NCBI GenBank assembly: GCA_030610995.1
Contig: JAUWQO010000008.1
Location: forward strand, 1 to 52,167
Source of the DNA: Desulfobacterales bacterium
GTDB lineage: Bacteria; Desulfobacterota; Desulfobacteria; Desulfobacterales; ETH-SRB1
DNA: 52,167 nt
Reading direction: 5' to 3'
The notes under the pieces are model-generated. The model did no database searches. It had not been told where the DNA came from and was given only the letters and a program-made list of their open reading frames with translations. The stretch's first letter is position 1, and each line of letters starts with the position of its first letter. Of the stretch, positions 43,594 through 51,471 are shown piece by piece. The translations under genes were made by a program, and so were the position numbers.

Positions 43594-44953
43594 TATCCAA
43601 TATCCTTTCTACACGGCATATTAAAGAACCTTTTGCAACCATTACTTCAAGCTCCTGCCTCTTTCTTACCTCTTTTGCATCCATGATAACAACTGCGTCC
43701 GGAATCGTCCTGGTGATGCTATAACCACGAGCCAGGATTGAGAGAGGGCTTAAAGCATTAAGCTTAGCTGTAAGTTCCCGAAGTGTGGAATATTTACCAT
43801 CCAAATATATTTTCATATAAATTAGAAGGTTATCATTATTTTGTTGAAGTTTCTCATTAATCTTTTTTGTTTGTATTAATGGGTTATTTGCGTGCAGACT
43901 GTTAACACGCCAAACAAGCCGTTCCCGTCTCAAACGCAAACTGTTTTCAAATAGCCTGATAAGCCGGGAAGTTAAGTCGTCTATCCTGAGCCTTAAATCC
44001 TGAATTTTTTTCTTTGGCTCAATTAGCCGTTTGGATGTTTCATTTATTTGTATGCGAAAACGTTCAATCTTATTGAAAAAACAGGAAGTTAATAACCTTG
44101 TGATTTCAATACATCTACGCACGAGATCATCCTTTTTATTGACCGCCAGTTCTGCTGCAGCAGATGGGGTCGGAGCTCGGAGGTCGGCAACAAAGTCGGA
44201 AATTGTAAAATCGGTCTCATGCCCGACAGCCGAAATAACCGGAATCTTTGAGGCAAAAACAGCCCTGGCAACTGTTTCTGAATTAAATGCCGCAAGATCC
44301 TCTATAGACCCGCCTCCTCTGGCCAGGATGGCTACATCGGCGCTGTCCATGGTATCTGCCCTGAGATTTAACAATTCAAGGGCTGATGCAATTTCCCTTT
44401 CTGCTCCATCTCCCTGAACCTTAACCGGTATGATTTCAATATGAAGGTTTGGAAAGCGTCTGTAAACTATTTTCAGGATATCATGGACAACCGAGCCGGT
44501 GGGAGAGGTTATGATACTGATTTTTTTAGGTAAAAAGGGCAGGGGTTTCTTGTGTTTTTCATCAAAAAGCCCTTCTTCGGAAAGTCTGGCTTTGAGCTGT
44601 TCAAAAGAGATTTGTAGCGCGCCTATGCCTATTGGTTCTAAATGTTCAAAAATTATCTGATAATTGCCGCGAGGTTCATAAACACTTATCCTGCCCAATC
44701 CCACTACGCTTAACCCATCTTTGGCATTAAATTTCAAATTCCGGTTCTGGCCACGAAACATTACTGCATTTATCTGAGCATTTTCATCTTTTAATGTAAA
44801 ATAAAAATGCCCGGAAACCGGTATGTGAAAATTCGAAATTTCTCCGGAAATCCAGACAAATGGGAATTTTTCTTCAAGCAAAGATTTAATAGAAAAGGTC
44901 AGTTCGGATACAGTATATATCCGTTGTTGTATTTCCCCGTTATTAGAATTCAC
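43586..44953 (-). CDS. xseA: exodeoxyribonuclease VII large subunit
   Basis: 455 residues. N-terminal OB-fold (about 10-105; VWISGEISNFHIPVSGHFYFTLKD blocks VWISGEISNF and SGHFYFTLKD), catalytic domain with ITSPTGSVVHDIL and ARGGGSIEDLAAFN and SAVGHETDFTISDFVADLRAPTPSA (read as GHETDFTISDFVAD, RAPTPSAAAE), then a long coiled coil (about 290-400) and the C-terminal segment LARGYSITR. Degrades single-stranded DNA to oligonucleotides in repair and recombination. The start is GTG 44953; the ribosome site is weak. First gene of the xseA-xseB-...-ispA-dxs-tlyA run on the minus strand. Confidence 0.95.
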   Translation of the reverse strand: MNSNNGEIQQRIYTVSELTFSIKSLLEEKFPFVWISGEISNFHIPVSGHFYFTLKDENAQINAVMFRGQNRNLKFNAKDGLSVVGLGRISVYEPRGNYQIIFEHLEPIGIGALQISFEQLKARLSEEGLFDEKHKKPLPFLPKKISIITSPTGSVVHDILKIVYRRFPNLHIEIIPVKVQGDGAEREIASALELLNLRADTMDSADVAILARGGGSIEDLAAFNSETVARAVFASKIPVISAVGHETDFTISDFVADLRAPTPSAAAELAVNKKDDLVRRCIEITRLLTSCFFNKIERFRIQINETSKRLIEPKKKIQDLRLRIDDLTSRLIRLFENSLRLRRERLVWRVNSLHANNPLIQTKKINEKLQQNNDNLLIYMKIYLDGKYSTLRELTAKLNALSPLSILARGYSITRTIPDAVVIMDAKEVRKRQELEVMVAKGSLICRVERILDNG

Positions 44954-44988
44954 TGTATATTATATTCTTAAGTTTCGCACCCTTCATT

Positions 44989-45172
44989 TGGCATCCTTCA
45001 TTTGCCAGTTTACACTTTTCAAGAACCTCACGCAAAGGCGCAAAAAGAAAGGAAATAAAGAAAAGCTTTGGTAATTCTCGGCCTTACTAAATGCTGTAAA
45101 TGCCAATAGTTAAATTGATTCAGCCTGGAAATTGCTGGAAAAACTTTGCGTCTTTGCGTAAAATTTTTCTTT
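44989..45172. repeat. snap-back element family G, copy 2 (inverted)
   Basis: Reverse complement of 11941-12155 with few differences, from GGCATCCTTCATTTGCCAGT to the AAACTTTGCGTCTTTGCGT arm. A fragment of the same arm words (CGCCTTTGCGTGAGAAG) is at 45350-45388, and hairpin family Q (TCCGCCA/TGGCGGA) is at 45309-45334. No gene in this 560-bp gap. Confidence 0.8.
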
Positions 45173-45448
45173 TCCGTCATTGTCATTCCAATAATTTATA
45201 TTTATCACACTTTAAAAAATCATTCAATAACTATAAACACACCAGCCACGGCAACGTCAAAGTCGAGGATAAATTTGGTGAATAACACTATTTCAAAAAA
45301 ATATTGTCTCATCCGCCAAAGTACTCTGGCGGACAAAGACGCTAAGTTTTATTTTTTTCTTTGCGAGCTTGGCGCCTTTGCGTGAGAAGCCGTGACACAC
45401 CAGCCTTTGTTTTCGGCAAAGACCTTTGAAGGGGGGCTGATTTACATA

Positions 45449-45476
45449 ACGTCTGATAAGGTATATTATGTAAACT
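45449..45476 (+). other. putative dif site (XerC/XerD chromosome dimer resolution)
   Basis: A 28-bp site with the dif layout: XerC-type arm ACGTCTGATAA (45449-45459), 6-bp centre GGTATA, XerD-type arm TTATGTAAACT (45466-45476). As I remember published sites, the XerD arm equals that of Bacillus subtilis and Staphylococcus dif, and the XerC arm ends in the usual ATAA. It is intergenic and unique in the window. An extra TTTACATAA at 45441-45449 makes a wider inverted repeat with the XerD arm, so an operator is an alternative reading. Confidence 0.5.
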
Positions 45477-45515
45477 TATGCGTAGAATCAGGCCAGATCT
45501 TAATTAAAAGCCGTT

Positions 45516-45818
45516 TTAATCCGCAAAATTCTCCCTTTCGGTCTCTTTGGTCTCTCTGTGCTGCTTGTTCACAAAATCGCGTACCACAGGCATTATATAA
45601 ATATTTTCAAGCGGCATTTTATTTAAAAAGTTCGCCAGGATTATATTTTTTTTAAAAACCGGCAGATGTTTATCAATTATAAAAAGATTTTTGTTTTTAA
45701 CCCTGCAGAATCCGCTTTGAATATTTATGCCTATTTTACGAAAATTCTTCTCTGATACTTTAACATTCAGTTTTTCAGTAATCTCTATCAGGTTTTGATA
45801 TAATTGTTCAGGTTTCAT
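45516..45818 (-). CDS. small conserved hypothetical protein
   Basis: 100 residues from ATG 45818 (MKPEQLYQNLIEITEKL); ATG 45821 is one codon earlier and the open frame to 45896 adds only AT-rich, non-family-like sequence. Visible pattern: FRKIGINIQSGFCRVKNKNLFIIDKHLP (FRKIGINIQSGFCRV, FIIDKHLP) then ILANFLNKMPLENIYIMPVVRDFV. I recall similar short proteins in other Desulfobacterota but know no function; a single Cys and the IDKH motif could bind metal. It is divergent from the BI-1 gene and ends beside the dif-like site. Confidence 0.6.
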   Translation of the reverse strand: MKPEQLYQNLIEITEKLNVKVSEKNFRKIGINIQSGFCRVKNKNLFIIDKHLPVFKKNIILANFLNKMPLENIYIMPVVRDFVNKQHRETKETERENFAD

Positions 45819-45932
45819 CATTTTTAAATTAATCTTGAAATAATCTAAGATTGTATTATTATTAATATTGTATTTATGAAACGTGACACCTAACACTTAA
45901 AACATGTCTTTATAATATTTCTGGAGGTAATA

Positions 45933-46634
45933 ATGCAATTTGTATCAACAGATAGAGCACAAACTCAGGTCATAGTTAATGAGTTTATTCGCAGTGTATA
46001 TAACTGGATGGCCATTGGGCTAGGCCTTACAGGTTTTATAGCCTTTTATGTTTCAAACAGCCCTAATATAATAAAGCTTATTTATGGGAATCAGGTTTTG
46101 TTTTTTGGGCTGATAATCGGCGAATTAGCGCTTGTTTTTTATTTAAGCGCAAGGGTGCAAAAAATTCAGGCCTCAACCGCGACCGCCCTGTTTATACTCT
46201 ACGCGGCATTAAACGGGGTCACCCTGTCCTTTATATTCCTTATTTATACCAGTTCGTCCATTACCTCGACATTTTTTATCTGCGCTGCGACCTTTGTTGC
46301 ATGCAGCATATATGGTATGGTTACAAAACGTGATCTTACCTCGCTTGGCGGTTTCATGGCCATGGGGCTTATCGGAATTATCATAGCATCTGTTGTTAAT
46401 ATGTTCATTCGCAGTTCCGGGATGAGTCTGATCATCAGCTATATAGGTGTCTTTGTTTTTGTCGGTTTAACCGCATATGACACACAAAAACTAAAGCGTA
46501 TGGCCGTTACACAGCCCGCCGGTCTTGAGGCAGGAGTCGTCAGAAAAGGGGCGATCATGGGCGCTCTTACATTATATCTGGACTTTATCAACCTGTTTCT
46601 TATGCTGCTTAGAATATTAGGAAGCAGGAGATAG
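45933..46634 (+). CDS. Bax inhibitor-1/YccA family membrane protein
   Basis: 233 residues with seven predicted membrane helices, all of the BI-1/YccA/YetJ pattern: short hydrophilic N-terminus (QVIVNEFIRSVYNWMAIGLGLTG), LFILYAALNGVTLSFIFLIY split as LFILYAALNGVTLS and FIFLIY, and the C-terminal signature TAYDTQKLKRM plus GALTLYLDFINLFLMLLRILG. Relatives act as pH-gated calcium leak channels (YetJ) or modulate the FtsH protease (YccA). ATG 45933 follows CTGGAGGT. Monocistronic; family D repeat starts at its stop codon. Confidence 0.93.
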   Translation: MQFVSTDRAQTQVIVNEFIRSVYNWMAIGLGLTGFIAFYVSNSPNIIKLIYGNQVLFFGLIIGELALVFYLSARVQKIQASTATALFILYAALNGVTLSFIFLIYTSSSITSTFFICAATFVACSIYGMVTKRDLTSLGGFMAMGLIGIIIASVVNMFIRSSGMSLIISYIGVFVFVGLTAYDTQKLKRMAVTQPAGLEAGVVRKGAIMGALTLYLDFINLFLMLLRILGSRR

Positions 46635-46760
46635 CTTAATTGAGGAATTTAGGAATTTAGGGATTGAGGAATTAAAGGTATTCTGCTGATCTCAATTCCT
46701 CAATCCCTTAATCCCCCAATTCCCTAATCCCTCAATCCCTCAATCCCTAAATTCCTAATT
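46635..46760. repeat. octamer snap-back array family D, copy 4
   Basis: TAGGAATT/GGGATTGA words, hinge AAAGGTATTCTGCTGATCTC, then TCAATCCC/CCTAAATT words. It fills the entire gap between two convergent genes and encodes the last codons and stop of glmM (46747-46749). Confidence 0.85.
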
Positions 46761-48099
46761 CTTTCTTTACTATATCTGCTATCTGCTTACAGTACATGCC
46801 GGTTTCATCCATGCTCGGCCCCTCGACCATTATTCTGCAAAGAGGCTGGGTGCCTGAATAACGAACAAGCACCCTGCCCCTTTTATCCATACTTGTTTCA
46901 ACCGATTTTATCACCTCTTTGATAACAGGAATCGATCGAATATCAGGCTTGCTCTTTACTTTGACATTAATAAGAACCTGTGGAAATACAGTCATGCTTT
47001 TGCCAAGTTCTGAAACCGGTTTTGATTCCATTTTAACAGCTTCGATCAGCCTTATAGCAGCAAGAAGCCCATCACCTGTTGTATGATGATCCAAAAAGAT
47101 CATGTGGCCTGATTCTTCTCCTCCTAAACCAGCTCCGGATGAAATCATTTTTTCCGCAACATAACGGTCTCCCACATCTGTCGCAATATGCTCTACGCCT
47201 ATATCTTTTAAAGCAAGCTTAAGCCCGATATTGCTCATAACAGTACTTACAACCAGATTATTTTTAAGTGTCCCCTTTTGCTTCATGCTCATTGCACAGA
47301 TGGCAAGTATCTGGTCGCCGGTTAAAACATTTCCTTGTTCATCAATCACAATAAGCCTGTCACCGTCGCCGTCAAAGGCAAGTCCGATATCAGCCCTTTT
47401 TTCAATAACCTTTTTAGTTAGAATTTCCGGATGCTGGGACCCGCAGTTATCATTTATATTTTTTCCATCAGGATTGATAAAAATAGATTCTACGTTTGCG
47501 CCTAAGCCTGCAAATAACTTGGGCCCAACACGGTATGTCGCACCATTTGAGCAGTCGATAACGATCTTAATTCCTTTGAAGGGGTTGTCCTGTCCTATTG
47601 TGCTTTTAAGAAAAGCGCAGTAACTTTGTTCAGCATCATCCGTTTTATAAACATTGCCTGTATCACGTATCAGTTTTGACGCTGAAATTGTTTCATCCCC
47701 AAGCACAAGCCTTTCGATTTTTGCCTCTTCTTTGTCTGAAAGCTTGAAGCCGTCTCCTTTAAATATCTTTATTCCATTATCATAAAAGGGATTATGGGAT
47801 GCAGATATCACAATTCCGGCAACAGCATCGGTTGAAGTGGTCAAAAAGGCTATGCCAGGAGTCGGTAGTACACCGGCAAGGTATACATCCACACCCATTG
47901 AACAGATCCCGGAAACTAACGCATATTCCAACATATACCCGGATATCCTGGTATCCTTTCCAATTATTATACTGGATTTCCCTTTTTCTTTCTTAAAAAA
48001 GGATGCAACTGCCCTGCCGACAGCCACGGCTGTTTCAGGTATTATCGGATATTCATTGGCCATACCCCTTATGCCGTCGGTGCCGAATAGTTTGCTCAT
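46747..48099 (-). CDS. glmM: phosphoglucosamine mutase
   Basis: Interconverts glucosamine-6-phosphate and glucosamine-1-phosphate for UDP-GlcNAc, feeding peptidoglycan and LPS. 450 residues. Starts LFGTDGIRG; phosphoserine loop VISASHNPFYDNGIKIF with Ser101; metal-binding DGDGDRL; sugar-binding GGEESGH; phosphate loop RYSGTQPLCRIM (usual RxSGTEP, here Gln). The final residues ELGI and the stop are encoded in repeat D4 sequence. Upstream the beta-helix protein gene at 48389 is on the same strand and may act in the same nucleotide-sugar route. Confidence 0.95.
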   Translation of the reverse strand: MSKLFGTDGIRGMANEYPIIPETAVAVGRAVASFFKKEKGKSSIIIGKDTRISGYMLEYALVSGICSMGVDVYLAGVLPTPGIAFLTTSTDAVAGIVISASHNPFYDNGIKIFKGDGFKLSDKEEAKIERLVLGDETISASKLIRDTGNVYKTDDAEQSYCAFLKSTIGQDNPFKGIKIVIDCSNGATYRVGPKLFAGLGANVESIFINPDGKNINDNCGSQHPEILTKKVIEKRADIGLAFDGDGDRLIVIDEQGNVLTGDQILAICAMSMKQKGTLKNNLVVSTVMSNIGLKLALKDIGVEHIATDVGDRYVAEKMISSGAGLGGEESGHMIFLDHHTTGDGLLAAIRLIEAVKMESKPVSELGKSMTVFPQVLINVKVKSKPDIRSIPVIKEVIKSVETSMDKRGRVLVRYSGTQPLCRIMVEGPSMDETGMYCKQIADIVKKELGI

Positions 48100-48165
48100 T
48101 TACTGTTTCCTATTATCTTTTGAAAGTATCTCACCGCCCGCTTCGCTCAAGACGCAGAGATCGCA

Positions 48166-48286
48166 AATCCCCTCTAACAAGAGGGGTGGACGCGAAGCGG
48201 ACGGGGTGGGACGGGGTGTGTAAAAAAGGATGTAGCGCATATCATATGAACACACCCCTAAATCCCCTCTTATTAGAGGGGACTTG
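48166..48286. repeat. CCCC palindrome family H, copy 5
   Basis: Paired units CCCCTCTAACAAGAGGGG and CCCCTCTTATTAGAGGGG around GGACGCGAAGCGGACGGGGT; the same order as at 35382-35484. Confidence 0.75.
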
Positions 48287-48388
48287 AAAATTATCTAACC
48301 GCACAGGTCGAACTATTTTAGATCGCAATCTTTTCTCTGTGGGCTCTGTGATCTCTGTGGTAAAAAAAACCGGCTTTTTACGAAGCCA

Positions 48389-49642
48389 TCAACTTCTGAA
48401 AGATGGTATAATTTCAAGCAGTTTTATGGTAATATCGTCAACAATACCCTGAAGCCACATGGTTCCGGTTTTTGAATCTTTGCTCTCAAGCCCCTTTATA
48501 ACGGTAATATAATCCTTGCCCCATTTTTTTATGCCTGTATCTATTCTCTCAAGAAAAACATCTCTTAAAGCTTGATCACCTGCATTGTCGCGAAGCTCTA
48601 CGAAAGATTCTTCCAGCCTAATCCGCATTCTATAAAGCTCATGCTTTTGCCGCGCAACAATTGAAGATGGCTTGTCGTTTGCGGTGTATTGGTCTGATGC
48701 GGCAAAATCCTGCATTTTATCACATAAAGCCTTAAACCTTTTTATCCGTTCATCAATTGCCATGCTTAGCTTTTGTTTTAAACCGGCAAAAAGAGGCTTC
48801 GGGAAATCATCTGAAATAAACCGCGTGCGCACATTAATATACCACTGCATAAGGGCTGTAAGATTTGCTATATATATAATGTTGTTTATAACTATTCTTT
48901 TAATGCCTATATATGCGCCAGGGGTAAATACAATGGTTTCCCCCTTTCCTGCCTTATCGAAAATGAGACGTTGCGGCCTCAGCTCATCCTTTCTGCATAT
49001 TGTACCGGCAGCTATTACAGTGCCGAATGCCAGGCGACACGGGCCTACAAGACCCCCCTGCCCTCCAAGAAATATCGGATTCTGGTTCAGCATTACGCCG
49101 CTTGGCACATCGCCGATAAGGGATGGGGTGGCCTTGTCCTGCTCAGGAGTATAATTAAAATGAATGTATGAGCTGCCGACCTCGCTATGATTTTTCCGGC
49201 TTGTTCCGCCTGCCATTAAACAGTCGCAAAAATTGATAAGGCTGCCCAGGGTTACAAACGGAAATAAAATGGTCTGCTTTAAACCAACTGTGTGAGCTAT
49301 ACTTGATTCTTCCTCAAGTATGGTTCCTTTTCTTATATGAGAACCAAAACCAACGGACACTCTTTTTAGAAATACAGCATCCTTAAAAAAACCTGCGTTA
49401 AGGTTAACCAGCGGCCCGACCTGACAGTTTTCAACAGTAACCGGCGCCTCATATCCTAACTTTGCGCCATGAAGTATAAGAGTTGAACTGCCGAAGATTT
49501 TGCAACCTGAATGAATTATGGTTTTGTTTCCTGAAATCCTGTCAGTATCTACATTTTCACCTATCTCAACGGTATCAGGATTTGGAATTTTCACACCCTT
49601 TTTTACCAGCTTTTCAATTTTCAAAATGCCTGGACTTTTCAT
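48389..49642 (-). CDS. left-handed beta-helix (hexapeptide) protein, UDP-GlcNAc pyrophosphorylase-related
   Basis: 417 residues. Residues about 25-250 show the repeating short-strand pattern of left-handed beta-helix proteins: IGENVDTDRISGNKTIIHSG, CKIFGSSTLILHGAKLG, VSVGFGSHIRKGTILEE, ending in GTVIAAGTICRKDEL. It lacks the N-terminal nucleotidyltransferase domain of GlmU, so it resembles the acetyltransferase half or a sugar-nucleotide scaffold. The C-terminal third (about 290-417) is helical and charged. The glmM neighbour downstream supports a cell-envelope nucleotide-sugar role (inference). Start ATG 49642; enzymatic activity unproven. Confidence 0.65.
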   Translation of the reverse strand: MKSPGILKIEKLVKKGVKIPNPDTVEIGENVDTDRISGNKTIIHSGCKIFGSSTLILHGAKLGYEAPVTVENCQVGPLVNLNAGFFKDAVFLKRVSVGFGSHIRKGTILEEESSIAHTVGLKQTILFPFVTLGSLINFCDCLMAGGTSRKNHSEVGSSYIHFNYTPEQDKATPSLIGDVPSGVMLNQNPIFLGGQGGLVGPCRLAFGTVIAAGTICRKDELRPQRLIFDKAGKGETIVFTPGAYIGIKRIVINNIIYIANLTALMQWYINVRTRFISDDFPKPLFAGLKQKLSMAIDERIKRFKALCDKMQDFAASDQYTANDKPSSIVARQKHELYRMRIRLEESFVELRDNAGDQALRDVFLERIDTGIKKWGKDYITVIKGLESKDSKTGTMWLQGIVDDITIKLLEIIPSFRS

Positions 49643-49721
49643 ATCAATCCTTTAACGATCTCAGATTATTAAAATCTTTTTATACATTTAAGAACCATTT
49701 AAGTCAAGGTAACGTAACTTC

Positions 49722-49910
49722 TCAAGAAAGTTCTATCATCGACTCCTGCCCGCCCTCCATATTAACATAATCTCTCAACTCACGAACCGCAATCCAGGAC
49801 ACTATCCCTCCGGCCTGCACAATCTCACGCCTTCGACTTCCAGAGCACAGCTCACCAAGACTTATGCCGTGCTTTTTTGCAAGCCCTTCTTGCTGATATG
49901 ACAATATCAA
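49722..49910 (-). pseudogene. fragment of REP-associated (RAYT) tyrosine transposase C-terminus
   Basis: A 62-codon remnant whose first two thirds read KKHGISLGELCSGSRRREIV and VSWIAVREL, the DnaA-like/HTH C-terminal segment found in TnpA-REP (RAYT) proteins of the IS200 superfamily. The Tyr and HUH catalytic region is absent and the end is out of family after VREL. The upstream side (49911-50060 on the minus strand) has stop codons in this frame and a GGGGTGACCCC palindrome. Next to it lies CCTGCCCGCCC, like the ends of the GC-rich P inserts. A decayed relic is the best reading. Confidence 0.45.
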
Positions 49911-50240
49911 GCTGCCGCAATCAACCAGCCCGCCAAGAACGCTCGGAACGAATGTTCCCTCAAACCTACTGTAATCCAGAGTTCATGAGTCACACCCCGG
50001 CAAAACCGCAAGACCATTGGGGTGACCCCACCATGCCACCATGGCTCACCATGACTGGAAAACGCCCATCTTCTGCTCCCTTAACTATCATAAAATTTAA
50101 AAAATCGATAGGCTTTATCAAAAATTATTGCTATGGTGCTTTTTGGGCAGTATCAAAAAATGTCGGATAGATTCTTGTGCAAAAACAAAAGGTGTTTGAC
50201 AGAAAAAACAAATCTCTGTACTTCTTCTCGGAGGGGCAAA

Positions 50241-51467
50241 ATGAAAATCGGGATTGGATACTGTAACGAAAAAGAGGCTTTCTCATCAGGCAAAAAAGTA
50301 GCTAAAAACGCCCTAAAAAATGGCAACATACGCAGACCTGATTTTGTGTTTGCCTTTTGCAATGGACAGCTTGATCATGAAGAATTTTTTGGAGGACTGA
50401 GATCAGTTGTGGGGAAGGAGGTACCAATAGTTGGCGGTTCAGCTATTGGCATAATCACCAATGATTATTTGTCATATGATGGTTGTCCTGCAGGTGCGGC
50501 AGTATTGCAGTCAGATATACTCCAACACAGAGTTGCAGCAGTGGGTAATTTTGATAAAGATGAAAAAACGGCAGGGAGAAAACTGGCAAAAAAATTATCA
50601 AGGGAACTAGATGACAAGCTTTTGCTTATGTTCTATGATTCAATAAAAATTCCTGCAACAGATGAGACACCTCCGGTTCTAAACGCCTCATCACCTTTAA
50701 TTGAAGGGATAGAACAAGAACTCCGATCAAATGTGCCTATTATAGGCGCAGGTGCAATAGGAGACCATGCCTTTTTTAGTCCTACAAGGCAGTTTTGCGG
50801 CTCTTATGTTGGCAGCCAAAGTGTTGTGGGAGTTATGTTAACCGGAGATTTCAAACCCTATTTTCGAATTATGCATGGCTGCACCCCGTTAAATGGTATC
50901 TATCATAGGATTACAAAAATAGAAGGTTCGGTTATTTACGAAATGGATGGCAAACCAATTGTTGAGATGATTGATGAGTTATATGGAAATCAGGATTGGC
51001 GACATCAACATCCTGTCAATCTTTTAACAATAGGTATAAACCATGGAAAAAGATTTGAGGAGCCTAAAGAAAGTAACTATGTTAATAGATTGATTACAGG
51101 AGCTTTACCTAATGGAGAAGGTATTGATATTTTCGAACCAGACCTTGAACCAGGTACGGAAATACAATTTATGTTAAGGGATACTGCAAAAATGATAGAA
51201 TCAGCAAAGAGAAATTCCGCAGAGCTACTGAAGCAAATAGAAGCAGATGGAAGAAAAGCTTTTTTTGGAATGTATATTGATTGTGCAGGACGGACAGCAA
51301 ACTATTCAAATACCACAACCGAGGAAGCCTCAGAAGTCCAGGAAGTATTTAACCAATATAACATTCCATTATTAGGTTTCTATTCCGGAGTTGAAGTTGC
51401 TCCTCTCCTTCAAAAGAGCAGAGGATTAAACTGGACAGGAGTCCTGATTGTTTTAGCTAAGGAATGA
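50241..51467 (+). CDS. FIST domain sensory protein
   Basis: 408 residues from ATG 50241, chosen because of the ribosome site GGAGGGG just upstream; the open frame from 50133 adds unrelated residues. FIST_N (about 25-230): DFVFAFCNGQLDHEEFFGGL and VPIVGGSAIGIITNDYLSYDG-type (VGGSAIGIITND, GCPAGAAVLQSD). FIST_C (about 250-400) with GLNW and GFYSGVEVAPLL at the end. FIST is a cytoplasmic ligand-sensing domain, proposed to bind small molecules such as amino acids. The next gene, a PAS histidine kinase, starts four bases after the stop, so this protein is probably its input partner. Confidence 0.88.
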   Translation: MKIGIGYCNEKEAFSSGKKVAKNALKNGNIRRPDFVFAFCNGQLDHEEFFGGLRSVVGKEVPIVGGSAIGIITNDYLSYDGCPAGAAVLQSDILQHRVAAVGNFDKDEKTAGRKLAKKLSRELDDKLLLMFYDSIKIPATDETPPVLNASSPLIEGIEQELRSNVPIIGAGAIGDHAFFSPTRQFCGSYVGSQSVVGVMLTGDFKPYFRIMHGCTPLNGIYHRITKIEGSVIYEMDGKPIVEMIDELYGNQDWRHQHPVNLLTIGINHGKRFEEPKESNYVNRLITGALPNGEGIDIFEPDLEPGTEIQFMLRDTAKMIESAKRNSAELLKQIEADGRKAFFGMYIDCAGRTANYSNTTTEEASEVQEVFNQYNIPLLGFYSGVEVAPLLQKSRGLNWTGVLIVLAKE

Positions 51468-51471
51468 GAAT

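Noticed and set aside
45100-45385. Overlapping 61- and 79-residue frames between xseA and the dif-like site
   Set aside because: Built of family G and Q repeat sequence, with no ribosome site or family pattern.
50133-50240. N-terminal extension of the FIST protein
   Set aside because: Contains no family sequence; the ribosome site GGAGGGG fits ATG 50241.
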